Shown: piece after piece, positions 8,130 through 16,021 of the stretch | Position numbering within the stretch: the stretch's first letter is position 1 | Layout: every line of letters starts with the position of its first letter | NCBI GenBank assembly: GCA_903927755.1 | Contig: CAIYOD010000062.1 | Coordinates: forward strand, 1-40,947 | Reading direction: 5' to 3' | Length of the DNA stretch: 40,947 bases | Source: an uncultured Thermoleophilia bacterium | GTDB taxonomy: Bacteria; Actinomycetota; Thermoleophilia; UBA2241 | Made by a program: the position numbers and the translations under genes | The notes under the pieces: generated by a model | Seen by the model: the letters and a program-made list of their open reading frames with translations, nothing else | What the model was told of the DNA's origin: nothing | Databases searched by the model: none

Positions 8130-8786
8130 GTGACACGAACTCAGGCCCTCATCGCCGTCGGTGTCGCCGTGGCCGTCGCGGCCGTGGTTGTCGTCGTCGG
8201 GATGAACTCGGGCGGCGGTGAAGCCGCCGGCGCGGCAGACGACGCATCCGCCGGCACTACCGCCTCCACCCTCCCGTCGGGCCATCCTTCCGTCGCCGTC
8301 GACCAGGAGGAGCCCGCCGCGGACGCAGACGACGCGGACGGGGACGCGGACTCCTCCGACCCGATAGCGCAACTCGAGCAGCGAAGCGCTGAGGACCCCA
8401 CCGACGTGGCCGTCCTGCTCGACCTCGGCAAGGCCTACTTCATGAGCCAGCGCCTGGAGCAGGCGGAGCAGTCGTATTCTGACGTTCTGGCGCAGGAGCC
8501 GGACAACGCCATGGCGCAGGTCGGCCTGGCGATGGTGTGGCACGCGCAGGGCGATACGAAGCGGGCCCAGGCATCGTTGCGTCAGGTGCTCGACGCCCGC
8601 CCCGATGACCAGGAGGCGCACTACTCACTGGCGATCGTCTACTTCTCCGCGGGGCGCATCGGCGACGCCAAGGCCGAGTGGGAGAAGGCGGCGCGGATCG
8701 AACCGTCGTCGACCACGGGCAGGCGCTCGCAGAGCTTCGTCGACCTGCTCGAGGACCAGGAGTCCGGAGCGCCGCAGGCGAACTAG
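8130..8786 (+). CDS. Membrane-anchored tetratricopeptide-repeat protein
   Basis: A 218-residue protein with one N-terminal membrane segment (residues 4-24), an Asp/Ala/Gly-rich spacer to about residue 75 and then about three TPR units with the W/L-G-Y-A/F-P pattern (LLDLGKAYFMSQRLEQAEQS, VGLAMVWHAQGDTKRAQASL, YSLAIVYFSAGRIGDAKAEW). The GTG at 8130 has a GGAAGGA ribosome binding site 5 bases upstream. TATCCT at 8084-8089 may be the -10. TPR proteins are scaffolds; the CcmI/NrfG type acts in cytochrome c assembly, which would suit the TlpA-CcdA pair 5 kb away, but this is only a suggestion. The acidic spacer would lie outside the cell. It is divergent from the Rrf2 regulator and convergent with the nicotinamidase-like gene. 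Confidence 0.82.
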   Translation: MTRTQALIAVGVAVAVAAVVVVVGMNSGGGEAAGAADDASAGTTASTLPSGHPSVAVDQEEPAADADDADGDADSSDPIAQLEQRSAEDPTDVAVLLDLGKAYFMSQRLEQAEQSYSDVLAQEPDNAMAQVGLAMVWHAQGDTKRAQASLRQVLDARPDDQEAHYSLAIVYFSAGRIGDAKAEWEKAARIEPSSTTGRRSQSFVDLLEDQESGAPQAN

Positions 8787-8808
8787 CCGCCGCAGGCAAG
8801 CCGGCCGG

Positions 8809-9363
8809 TCACTCCACGCGCGCGCCCAGCGCGTCGCGGATGTGGGCCAGCGCGAAGCGGCTGAACTCCTCCGCGTCGTGCCCCGGCGCGTCGTACGTCT
8901 CCACGAGCTCTCTGTGCACGAGCACCTCGTAGCCGCGCGCGCGCAGACCCGCGACGGTATGCAGCACGCAGATGTCGGTGCACACGCCGGCGACCTCGAC
9001 CAACTGCGGCGCCAGCCGCTCGAGCACCGTATCGAGGTCGGTGCCGTGGAAGCCGGAGAACGTGCCCTTGCGCACCACCGTTCCCCGGTCGGCGAACTCC
9101 CGGAGCTCCGGGATCACCTCGTCCTCCCCCGAGTCCTCCACGCAGTGCGGCGGGAACATCTTGAACTCGGGGTCGTCGGGCGCGTGCGTGTCGACCAGGA
9201 AGACGACGGGGACGCCGTCGGCTTCGGCGGCCGCGAGGTACTCACGCAGGCGCGGCACGATCGGGTCATAGCGCGGGCTGTACAACGCGCCGCGGCGGCA
9301 GAAGCAGACGAGCATGTCGACGACGACGATCACCCTGCGATGCTCTGTGTGTTCGGCGGCCAT
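8809..9363 (-). CDS. Isochorismatase-fold cysteine hydrolase, probable nicotinamidase
   Basis: Likely hydrolyses nicotinamide to nicotinate in the cytoplasm, the first step of NAD salvage. At 184 residues it matches the PncA family. The catalytic triad is intact: D16 (VVVDMLVCF), K99 (VRKGTF) and C132 (GVCTDICVLHT). The metal-site pattern is partial, with D58 and H60 (DTHAPDD) and H73 (PPHCV); one of the usual histidines is replaced by an acidic residue. The usual DxQ near the first Asp reads DML. The ATG at 9363 lies 26 bases after the nicotinate phosphoribosyltransferase stop on the same strand, so the two form an operon and support the nicotinamidase call. Other isochorismatase-fold amidases remain possible. 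Confidence 0.85.
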   Translation of the reverse strand: MAAEHTEHRRVIVVVDMLVCFCRRGALYSPRYDPIVPRLREYLAAAEADGVPVVFLVDTHAPDDPEFKMFPPHCVEDSGEDEVIPELREFADRGTVVRKGTFSGFHGTDLDTVLERLAPQLVEVAGVCTDICVLHTVAGLRARGYEVLVHRELVETYDAPGHDAEEFSRFALAHIRDALGARVE

Positions 9364-9389
9364 GCTCGTCCGATACCCCGCGGCCGGGC

Positions 9390-10487
9390 CTAGGTCACGC
9401 GCTCGAGCCGGGAGCTGGGCCGGCGGCGGCGGCCGACCTTGGCGCACGGGCGGCCCTCCAGCAGGACGACGTCGGCGGTGAAGTCGGTGTTGCCGCGCAA
9501 CAGGCTGCTGCCGACCCCGTAGGCGTCGGCCGGCACGCCGGCCTCCTCGAAGCGCCGGATACGCTCCGCGTCGAACCCGCCGCTGACGACGATGTTGACG
9601 TGCCGGAAGTCCTCGTCGTCCAGCGCGCGGCGCACGGCGCGGACGAGCTCCGGCGCCACGCCGTTCGGCCGGAACGCGCCCATGTCACCCCAGAGCGAGC
9701 GGTCGACCATGGTCTCGCTCGTGTCCAGGCGCACGCCCCAGAGACGCTCGCCGAGCGCACGGGCGCAGGCGAGGCTGGTGGCCACACAGTCGTTGTCCCA
9801 ATCCACCAGGGCCGTCACGTTGATCTCGGGGTGGTAGATGTCGGCGAAGGCCTCGGCCGCGGCGACCGTGTCGCCGCCGTAGGCGGCGATGAGCGCGTGC
9901 GGCACCGTCCCGATGCCCTTGCCCCCCCACCAGGAGGCCTGTGCGTCGGTGCTGACGCCGATGGCGCCGGCGACGTGCGCGGCGTAGCCGTCGCCGGTCT
10001 GCACGCGATAGTGGTCGAAGCGCGCCGGGAAGAAGAGGATCGGCTTGCCGCGTGCCGCCTCGACGACGCGGCGCACGTTGGTGCTGATGAGCGTGCGCCG
10101 CGACAGCGCGCCGAGGTACACGGTCTCCAGGTGGGCGAAGAGGCTGTAGTCGCCCTCGATGGTGAGCACCGTCTCCCAGGCCGAGAGCTCGTCCCCGTCG
10201 AAGAGCGCGTGCACGACGAGCTGGTCCCAGCCGTCCGTCCAGGAGCGGCCCGCGCCCTCGCCCTCGAACCGCCCCGAGCAGAGACGCAGCATGGCCAGCG
10301 CCTCGTCCATGCCTCCGAGCACCGCGGCGTCCGTCTTCTGGAAGACCTGCATGGTCACACGCGGGTGCAGGTCCTTGACCTCGAGCACGCGCTTGGCGCC
10401 GTTGAAGTAGGCGTCGCTGTAGTAGCCCTCCCGGAGGCGGTCGACGGGGAGGGCGAAGACGTCGGGCGCGAGGCGTGAGCGGAGCAT
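9390..10487 (-). CDS. pncB: Nicotinate phosphoribosyltransferase (short type)
   Basis: Makes nicotinate mononucleotide from nicotinate and PRPP for NAD salvage. The 365 residues match the shorter archaeal/Firmicute-type enzyme rather than the longer E. coli form. Recognisable parts are the N-terminal GYYSDAYFNGAKRVLE, the central ALVDWDNDCVATSLACARA, and the phosphate-site strands GVRLDTSE, NIVVSGGFD and AYGVGSSLL of the type II PRTase barrel. It precedes the nicotinamidase-like gene by 26 bases, giving a two-gene salvage unit. The ATG at 10487 follows TACAAT by exactly six bases with no ribosome binding site, suggesting a leaderless message. The Arg/Pro/Ala-rich tail after the domain looks disordered. 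Confidence 0.93.
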   Translation of the reverse strand: MLRSRLAPDVFALPVDRLREGYYSDAYFNGAKRVLEVKDLHPRVTMQVFQKTDAAVLGGMDEALAMLRLCSGRFEGEGAGRSWTDGWDQLVVHALFDGDELSAWETVLTIEGDYSLFAHLETVYLGALSRRTLISTNVRRVVEAARGKPILFFPARFDHYRVQTGDGYAAHVAGAIGVSTDAQASWWGGKGIGTVPHALIAAYGGDTVAAAEAFADIYHPEINVTALVDWDNDCVATSLACARALGERLWGVRLDTSETMVDRSLWGDMGAFRPNGVAPELVRAVRRALDDEDFRHVNIVVSGGFDAERIRRFEEAGVPADAYGVGSSLLRGNTDFTADVVLLEGRPCAKVGRRRRPSSRLERVT

Positions 10488-10493
10488 GGGCGG

Positions 10494-10499
10494 ATTGTA
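10494..10499 (-). promoter_or_regulatory. -10 hexamer TACAAT, leaderless promoter of pncB
   Basis: Minus-strand TACAAT, then CCGCCC (six bases), then the ATG at 10487. No -35 is obvious. Of the start-proximal hexamers here it is among the closest to the consensus. Confidence 0.6.
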
Positions 10500-10542
10500 C
10501 TCCCCGCACGATGCGGCGCGGACGGGTCGTCCTGCCGGCGGC

Positions 10543-12210
10543 TCAGAGGCCGAAGCGGCCGGCGGCCGAGTCCAGGACCTTCTCCGGCGTCACCTCGAAG
10601 CGCAGCGTGTACGTGCCGGCCGCTTCCAGCCGCAGGTCCATGAACCTGTCGGACCGCGGCCACACCGTCCCCGGCCCGCCCTCGAGGACCCAGTAGGGCG
10701 ACGACGTGACCTTGAGCCAATACGTGCCGGGTCGCGTCACGGTGAGGACGATGCGCTGGTGCCCGATCGAGAGGATGTCGCCCGCACCCGCGTCCGCGGT
10801 CTCCGGCTCGGGGACGAGGAGCGGCTTCGCGTCGATCAACCGGTAGACGCGCCAGGCTCCCGTCTCTTCGACGAAGGCGAAGGCCGCTGAGCTCCCGAGG
10901 AACCTCGCCTCTCGCTTGCTCCACGGGTCGAGAGGCGCGTCGACCGGCGAGAAGACGTACTGCACGCCCATGCTCTGCAGCCAGGCGACGTACTCGGCGG
11001 CGGCGTAGGGGGTGTAGAAGAGGCCGTTGTGGATGGCGTCGGCCTGTCGATACCAGCCTCGCGTGATGGGGTACCCCGCCTCGGGGAAGTACAGCGCCTC
11101 CCAGTGGCGGCGCAGCGCGACGACGTGGAACCGGTAGTTCGGGTCGTAGAGGTCGCGAGCGGCCGCCAGCGCGGGCGCGAAATACGCCCTCGTGGTCTGC
11201 GGCCGCTCGGCCGCGCTCACGAAGTGGCTGGTCGCGGTCCCCACCTGCAGCAGCGCGAACAGCACGATGGGGATGATGGCGAGCTCGCCGTAGCGGAACG
11301 GCCGCCGCAGCCGCGTGTGGCGCAGCAGCAGGAGGAGCGGCAGGCCGAAGACCATGAAGAAGCGGCCTATGTTGTTGCCCAGCGGGCTGCCCGGGGTGAC
11401 GAACGAGCCGACGCAGCAGACCGCGTAGACGAGGAAGAGCACGACGAAGGGCCGGCGCGGGTGCACCGCGTTCACGCCGGCAAGTGCGAGTCCGACGAGC
11501 GCGAAGCCCAGGAACACCATGAGCTGCGAGGTCTCGTTGAGGTAGTCCCCGGGCTCGGAGAAGGCGAGGCCGAGGCCGAACCGGACGATGACGGCCGGGG
11601 CGAGGGCGGCGGCGAAGAGGAGGTAGCGCCGCCGCACCCCCGGCCGCACGATGAAGTCGGTCAGCATGAAGGGCACCACGACGACGAGCCCCATGGGGTT
11701 CGAGAAGATGCCGATCGCGACCGGCAGCGCCGCCCAGAGCGGGTGGCGGCGGGCGAGCAGCGCGAGGCCGCCCATGGTGAGCGCGAGCGCCAAAACGAAC
11801 GGATCCTGACCGTGGGCGAGGTACAGCGCCATGACGAACGCGAAGCCCCAGGCCGGCCAGACGTCGTCGATCTTCCACATGTCGCGGACGTACAGGTAGA
11901 AGGTCAACGGGAGGGTGCCGGCCGCAACGATCACGATGAGCGCGCCCGAGACGTACTGGGCCAGCCAGTAGAAGACGAAACCGTAGGTGATGGCGCCGTA
12001 GCCGCCGCCGTACCAGTAGGTGTCCCAGAAGATGGAACCGCCGCCGCGGAGGAGGAAGACCTTGTAGGCGTGGGCGGCGTCGTCCCAGCCCGGCACGCCG
12101 CCCCACTCCATGAGCAGGGTGACGAGGGCGAGGGCGACGGTCGTCGTCAGCCACAGGGCGAGCAGGCCACGCCGAGTACGCAGCCAGGTCTCCAGCGCCG
12201 CCGGGTTCAC
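10543..12210 (-). CDS. Multi-pass membrane protein, GT-C glycosyltransferase-like
   Basis: A 555-residue polytopic protein. The first two thirds hold roughly ten to twelve membrane segments; the last ~190 residues form a soluble, probably extracytoplasmic domain ending in a beta-rich part (RIVLTVTRPGTYWLKVTSS). The first large loop after TM1 carries acidic and aromatic residues (GWDDAAHAYK, FWDTYWYGGGYGA), as in lipid-linked-sugar GT-C enzymes and their DUF6541/YfhO-like relatives. I cannot name the sugar or acceptor. The GTG at 12210 overlaps the TGA of the CobB-like gene (GTGA), a tight translational coupling; the 92 residues readable upstream are the shadow of that gene and are excluded. 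The coupled partner is the odd point. Confidence 0.72.
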   Translation of the reverse strand: MNPAALETWLRTRRGLLALWLTTTVALALVTLLMEWGGVPGWDDAAHAYKVFLLRGGGSIFWDTYWYGGGYGAITYGFVFYWLAQYVSGALIVIVAAGTLPLTFYLYVRDMWKIDDVWPAWGFAFVMALYLAHGQDPFVLALALTMGGLALLARRHPLWAALPVAIGIFSNPMGLVVVVPFMLTDFIVRPGVRRRYLLFAAALAPAVIVRFGLGLAFSEPGDYLNETSQLMVFLGFALVGLALAGVNAVHPRRPFVVLFLVYAVCCVGSFVTPGSPLGNNIGRFFMVFGLPLLLLLRHTRLRRPFRYGELAIIPIVLFALLQVGTATSHFVSAAERPQTTRAYFAPALAAARDLYDPNYRFHVVALRRHWEALYFPEAGYPITRGWYRQADAIHNGLFYTPYAAAEYVAWLQSMGVQYVFSPVDAPLDPWSKREARFLGSSAAFAFVEETGAWRVYRLIDAKPLLVPEPETADAGAGDILSIGHQRIVLTVTRPGTYWLKVTSSPYWVLEGGPGTVWPRSDRFMDLRLEAAGTYTLRFEVTPEKVLDSAAGRFGL

Positions 12211-13586
12211 TCGGCCGGCGCCGCCAGCCGCATCGCGGCGACGAAGCCGGCGGCCAGGTCCGGCGCCGCCGGCAGAGAGGGCACCAGCGTGGTCGCCAGG
12301 CAGCGCTCGTGGACGAAGCCCTCGACCTGCCCCTCGCCGCCGAGCTCGCCGACACGCCAGGCGAAGGCCTCCTGCTGGAGGGTCAGGAACTCGAGGTCGA
12401 AGAGCTCGTACAGGGTCGTCTCCCCCTCGGCATACGGGTTCTCCCGGGCAGCCACGGCGCGCACGTAGCGGGGACGCTCGTACCACTCGAGGAGTTCGGC
12501 CTCGGCCGGCAGGACGCCCGCCAGTTCGTGGGTCCGCCCGCGACTGTCGGCGAGGCGGCGGAGCAGGAGCAGCGCGCCGCCGCCCAGCGCCAGCGTCGGC
12601 AGCCCCCCGGCGATGGCCTCCGCGAGACTCGCCTTGAGCGCGTCGTTGCCGGCGAAGGCCGGCAGTCCCTCTTCATCCAGCAGGCCGGCGAGGAACAGTC
12701 CGGCGGCGCCCTCCGGCAAGGTCTCGTCACGGCCGACGTGGAGTGGCTCGAGCGTGAGACCCATCGCCTTGAAGAGATCGAGCGCCTCGAGGGCGAAGGG
12801 CTCGAGCGGCGGCCCCCAGGCGACGGCGACGGTGAGCCCAGCCGCGGCCGGGAGCGGCGTGAGCAGGCGGCGCGTCCGCGCCGGAAGGAAGCCACGCCGC
12901 GCGGCCGCGGCCTCCAGCCCCTCGCGGTCGAGGTAGCCGCCCGCCTCACGGCAAAGCGCCGTCTCCCCTCCCTTGACCGGCTGCGGCCCGATCTGGCGGA
13001 GCGAGCTCCCGCCGCCGCCGTACTGGCGCGCGAACTGCTCGCTCAACTGCGGCGGCAGCCATCCGAGCACCGGAAGCCTGGCGGTCTCCTCCAGGATGCG
13101 GCGCAGCTCGCCTGCCGGACCCTGGTCGTCGCCGCCGACGACGATGGCGCCGGCGAACTCCACGTTGCGAGCCAGCAGGCGCGCACCGCAGGCGGCCGCG
13201 GCAGCCGTGGCGCCACGCTCGCGGGCGTCGACGACGAGGACGAGCGGAGCGTCGAGCGAGGTCGCCACGTCCACCGGCCGCGACCCCTTGACTCCCTCCC
13301 AGCGGTCGAGAGCCGGCTCGACGGCGACGATCACGGTGAGGTCGGCGTCCGTCGACCAGGCGTCGTACAGCTCGCCGGCGACGGCGTCGTCGATCAGCCG
13401 CGGGTCGAGGACGCGCGGCGCCCGCGTCGAAGCGGCATGGAGGAGCCGCCAGAGGGGAAGATCGGCGCCGAGGAGGACGGGGCGAACGGCGCGTTCGTCG
13501 GCGAAGGCGGCGAGCAGCGCGCCCGCGGCCAAGGCGACGGCGGGGCCGGGCTCGAGCCCGCACACGACCAGACGAGGGGCGGACAT
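12207..13586 (-). CDS. Cobyrinate a,c-diamide synthase (CobB/CbiA)-like protein with degenerate active sites
   Basis: A 459-residue protein with the length and two-domain layout of CobB/CbiA, which amidates cobyrinic acid using glutamine and ATP. The DTBS-like first domain has lost its P-loop: where CobB has GTxSGxGKTT, residues near 8-19 read CGLEPGPAVALA. The later PRVLDPRLIDD and LGADLPLW segments still align with the family. The second, GATase-like, domain has lost its nucleophile: the CobB ECGG turn reads LALGGGALLLL near residue 334. The HxH near the end (YLHLHF in CobB) reads TLVPSLP. Catalysis of the family reaction is therefore unlikely, while the fold seems kept. The ATG at 13586 has an AAGGAGG site. 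It shares a divergent promoter region with the histidine kinase and overlaps the GT-C-like gene by four bases. No other cobalamin genes are here. Confidence 0.75.
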   Translation of the reverse strand: MSAPRLVVCGLEPGPAVALAAGALLAAFADERAVRPVLLGADLPLWRLLHAASTRAPRVLDPRLIDDAVAGELYDAWSTDADLTVIVAVEPALDRWEGVKGSRPVDVATSLDAPLVLVVDARERGATAAAAACGARLLARNVEFAGAIVVGGDDQGPAGELRRILEETARLPVLGWLPPQLSEQFARQYGGGGSSLRQIGPQPVKGGETALCREAGGYLDREGLEAAAARRGFLPARTRRLLTPLPAAAGLTVAVAWGPPLEPFALEALDLFKAMGLTLEPLHVGRDETLPEGAAGLFLAGLLDEEGLPAFAGNDALKASLAEAIAGGLPTLALGGGALLLLRRLADSRGRTHELAGVLPAEAELLEWYERPRYVRAVAARENPYAEGETTLYELFDLEFLTLQQEAFAWRVGELGGEGQVEGFVHERCLATTLVPSLPAAPDLAAGFVAAMRLAAPAE

Positions 13587-13665
13587 GACGGGTGTCCTCC
13601 TTTCGGCCGGACTCCGGCCGCGGCCGGCGATCGGTCGCTCGACAGCGGATTCCGGGGGCCCGGGA

Positions 13666-13677
13666 TAGAATACTCTA
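13666..13677. promoter_or_regulatory. Overlapping divergent -10 elements (TAGAATACTCTA)
   Basis: On the plus strand TAGAAT (13666-13671) is a -10 candidate 35 bases before the histidine kinase ATG. On the minus strand TAGAGT (13677-13672) or TATTCT (13672-13667) could serve the CobB-like gene. The 12 bases are an imperfect palindrome (TAGA/TCTA ends). The -35 regions are weak. A second short hairpin, GGCCGG-act-CCGGCC at 13605-13619, lies in the CobB-like leader. Confidence 0.45.
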
Positions 13678-13706
13678 CCAGCGTTTCGGAGGGGTGGACC
13701 GACCAG

Positions 13707-15545
13707 ATGGACCTGCGACAGCAGCTTCACGACGCCATGTGGGTGCGCGTGCTCTTCACGCTCGCCCTGCTCACGGGCGTCCTGTGGGTACAGATCGACC
13801 ATCACGGCGTCGTCATGGCCGAGGTCCTCATCGGCATCGGCGTCGTGGCGCTTGTCAACCTCCCGATGTACATCGTCGAGCGAAGGCTCCCGACCCGCAC
13901 GGCGGCGACCATCATCGTGGTGAGCGACCTCGTACTCGTCACGGCGGCGGTCATCTTCGCCGGCGGGACGCTCAGCGCAGTGGGCATCTTCTACGTCTGG
14001 CCGATCGTCCTCTCCGCGGTGTTCCTCCCCGCCTGGGCGCCCTACGCCACCGCGGGGGCCGCAAGCGCCGCGTACATCACGGTCTGGGAGTTCCAGCACC
14101 TCGGCTGGCTCCACGTCTCCGCGCTGGTAGCCGAGATCCAGGTGCCGCCGAACTGGATGCTCATCACCGTGTTCCTGCACGTCGCCGCCTTCATGCTGGT
14201 GGCCCTGCTCAGCGGGCGACTCGCGCAGGCGCTCATCGGCAGCACGGCGCAGCTCTCCGGCGCCAAGGCGGACACCGAGGCGCAACTGCGGCGCATGCAG
14301 GCCACCAACGAGCAGTTGCGCGTGATGAGCGAGAGCAGCCGCGTCTTCCTCCGCCACCAGGAGGTGACGGCCCTCGTCCCCGAGGCGCTCGCCCAGATCG
14401 CCGGCGCGACCGGCGTGCGCAACGGGTTCGTGCTCATCCTCAACCACAATACGGGCGACCACGAGGAGCGCGCGCTCATCGGCAGTGTCACCTCGGACGC
14501 GGTGCGCCGCTACAAGGAGCTCGGCATCGTGGACATCGCCGGCGCCGGCGCCCAGCGCTACGAGACCGTCACCGACACGCAGGTCGGCCGGCTGCTCAAA
14601 GCGATGGAGAAGGACGGGTTCCGCGGCTTCCTCGCGGCGCCGCTGGAGGCCAAGCACGAACTGCTGGGCGTCGTCTGCCTGCTGCACCGCGCCGGCGAGG
14701 CCGTCCCCGAGGCGGCCGTGGCCACCCTGAGGGCGCTCGCCGACCAGGTGGCGCTGGTGGTGCGCAACATCCAGTACAACGAGGAGTTGGCGCGCAAGAA
14801 CGAGGAGCTCACTCACCTCGACCAGCTCAAGAGCGATTTCATGGCCACGATGAGCCACGAGTTGCGCACGCCGCTCACGTCCATCATCGGCTACAGCGAC
14901 ATGCTTCTCAGCGGCATGACCGGCGAGCTCAACGAGAAGCAGTCCGCGTTCGTCGACAGCATCCTCAAGGGCGGCGAGTCGCTGCTCAACCTCATCAACG
15001 ACGTGCTCGACCTCACCAAGATCGAGGCGGGCCGCCTGGAGCTCAACCGCGAAGCGGTCGACCTGCGGGCGGCCCTCCTCGGCGTCCTCCCGGTGGTCAA
15101 GCCCCGCGCCCAGGACAAGCGGATCCGCATCTCGACCTTCCTGCCCACCGACCTGCCGCTCGTGTGGGCCGACCCGGGCAAGCTCAACCAGATCCTCCTC
15201 AACCTCATCACGAACGGCATCAAGTACACACACGAGAACGGCAGCGTGAGCGTCGAGGCGCGCACGGTGGAGGACACCGTGGAGATCTGGGTCAACGACA
15301 CAGGGATCGGCATCGCGAGGGAAGACCAGGACAAGGTGTTCCAGCGCTTCACGCAGATCGACTCGTCGGCGACGCGGTCCCAGGGCGGGACGGGGCTCGG
15401 GCTGGCGATCGTGCGCGAGCTGGTGGAGCTGCACGGCGGCGCCATCCGCGTGCAGAGCAAACTCGGAAAGGGCTCCAGCTTCATCTTCACGATGCCGATA
15501 TCAACCAAGCCGGCCGACCCCTTGGCCGCGGGCAAGATCAGCTGA
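13707..15545 (+). CDS. Membrane histidine kinase with GAF domain
   Basis: Sensor kinase of 612 residues. About six membrane segments span residues 12-170; then a short coiled coil (about 175-205), a GAF domain (about 215-355), a HisKA dimerisation helix with the phospho-acceptor H384 in MSHELRTPL, and a HATPase_c domain with N box (NLITNGIKYT), G1 (NDTGIGI) and G2 (GTGLGLAIV). All catalytic boxes are intact. The ATG at 13707 follows a GGAGGGG site; the long frame upstream is a shadow. A CheY-like receiver gene follows 21 bases downstream, making a two-component pair. The signal is not evident: the six-helix membrane module has no recognised periplasmic sensor, so it may sense the membrane state or a small molecule through GAF. 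Confidence 0.94.
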   Translation: MDLRQQLHDAMWVRVLFTLALLTGVLWVQIDHHGVVMAEVLIGIGVVALVNLPMYIVERRLPTRTAATIIVVSDLVLVTAAVIFAGGTLSAVGIFYVWPIVLSAVFLPAWAPYATAGAASAAYITVWEFQHLGWLHVSALVAEIQVPPNWMLITVFLHVAAFMLVALLSGRLAQALIGSTAQLSGAKADTEAQLRRMQATNEQLRVMSESSRVFLRHQEVTALVPEALAQIAGATGVRNGFVLILNHNTGDHEERALIGSVTSDAVRRYKELGIVDIAGAGAQRYETVTDTQVGRLLKAMEKDGFRGFLAAPLEAKHELLGVVCLLHRAGEAVPEAAVATLRALADQVALVVRNIQYNEELARKNEELTHLDQLKSDFMATMSHELRTPLTSIIGYSDMLLSGMTGELNEKQSAFVDSILKGGESLLNLINDVLDLTKIEAGRLELNREAVDLRAALLGVLPVVKPRAQDKRIRISTFLPTDLPLVWADPGKLNQILLNLITNGIKYTHENGSVSVEARTVEDTVEIWVNDTGIGIAREDQDKVFQRFTQIDSSATRSQGGTGLGLAIVRELVELHGGAIRVQSKLGKGSSFIFTMPISTKPADPLAAGKIS

Positions 15546-15566
15546 GAGCAAGAGGAGGTGCGCAGC

Positions 15567-15935
15567 GTGGCCAATGCCATCCTGGTCGCAGACGACGACC
15601 CTGACATCCTGAGCATCGTGTCGATGTCCCTGGAGACGCAGGGCTACACCGTGCACAAGGCGACGAACGGGCGCGAGGCGGTCGACCTCGCCCGCCAGCA
15701 TCATCCCGACCTCATCCTCATGGACATGATGATGCCGGTCGTGAGCGGCTACGAGGCGGTCGGCGAGCTCAAGGCCGACGCGACCACCAAGGACATCGTC
15801 ATCGTCGGCCTCTCCGCGAAGGCGATGGCGACCGACATGGAGCGCGCCACCGACGTCGGCATCGACGGCTACATCACCAAGCCGTTCCGCATCGCCCAGG
15901 TCCTCTCCGTCGTGGAGAGTTACCTGAGCAAGTAG
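15567..15935 (+). CDS. Single-domain response regulator (CheY/DivK-like receiver)
   Basis: Receiver domain only, 122 residues, with no DNA-binding output. Key residues are the acidic pocket D9-D11, the phospho-acceptor D53 (LILMDMMMP) and the conserved Lys in YITKPF near residue 103. The GTG at 15567 is preferred because AGGAGG ends 8 bases upstream; the GTG at 15558 overlaps that site. It lies 21 bases after the histidine kinase and would accept its phosphate. Such stand-alone receivers usually act by protein contact, for example on a kinase or a diguanylate cyclase; the cyclase gene 470 bases downstream is a natural candidate partner, by position only. Confidence 0.93.
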   Translation: MANAILVADDDPDILSIVSMSLETQGYTVHKATNGREAVDLARQHHPDLILMDMMMPVVSGYEAVGELKADATTKDIVIVGLSAKAMATDMERATDVGIDGYITKPFRIAQVLSVVESYLSK

Positions 15936-15945
15936 GGCCGGAGGA

Positions 15946-15974
15946 GCCCGTCGTCAGAGTTGACGGCGGCGGGC
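15946..15974 (+). terminator. Hairpin after the response regulator gene, possible terminator
   Basis: GCCCG...CGTCA-GAGT-TGACG...CGGGC forms two 5-bp helices with an internal loop, starting 11 bases after the stop codon. There is no U-run, so it is a weak terminator candidate. Confidence 0.35.
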
Positions 15975-16003
15975 AGGAGCCGGCGTCGCGGCGGCGTAGT
16001 TCT

Positions 16004-16021
16004 CACGTGATGCCCACGTGA
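16004..16021. repeat. Direct repeat CACGTGA-TGCC-CACGTGA (11-bp period)
   Basis: Two identical heptamers one helical turn apart; each contains the palindrome CACGTG. The second copy covers the GTG start of the small Cys-rich ORF. The spacing equals that of the GTTAAGC repeat at 7985-8002, though the sequence differs. It may be a regulator site or chance. Confidence 0.3.

Noticed and set aside
8130..9363. TPR gene and nicotinamidase-like gene as a functional unit
   Set aside because: They are convergent, and the hydrolase is already paired with pncB on its own strand.
13587..13706. Cobalamin or other riboswitch upstream of the CobB-like gene
   Set aside because: Only 120 bases separate it from the kinase gene, with a short 6-bp hairpin; no B12-box or conserved riboswitch core was seen. 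The MttB operon leader also shows none.
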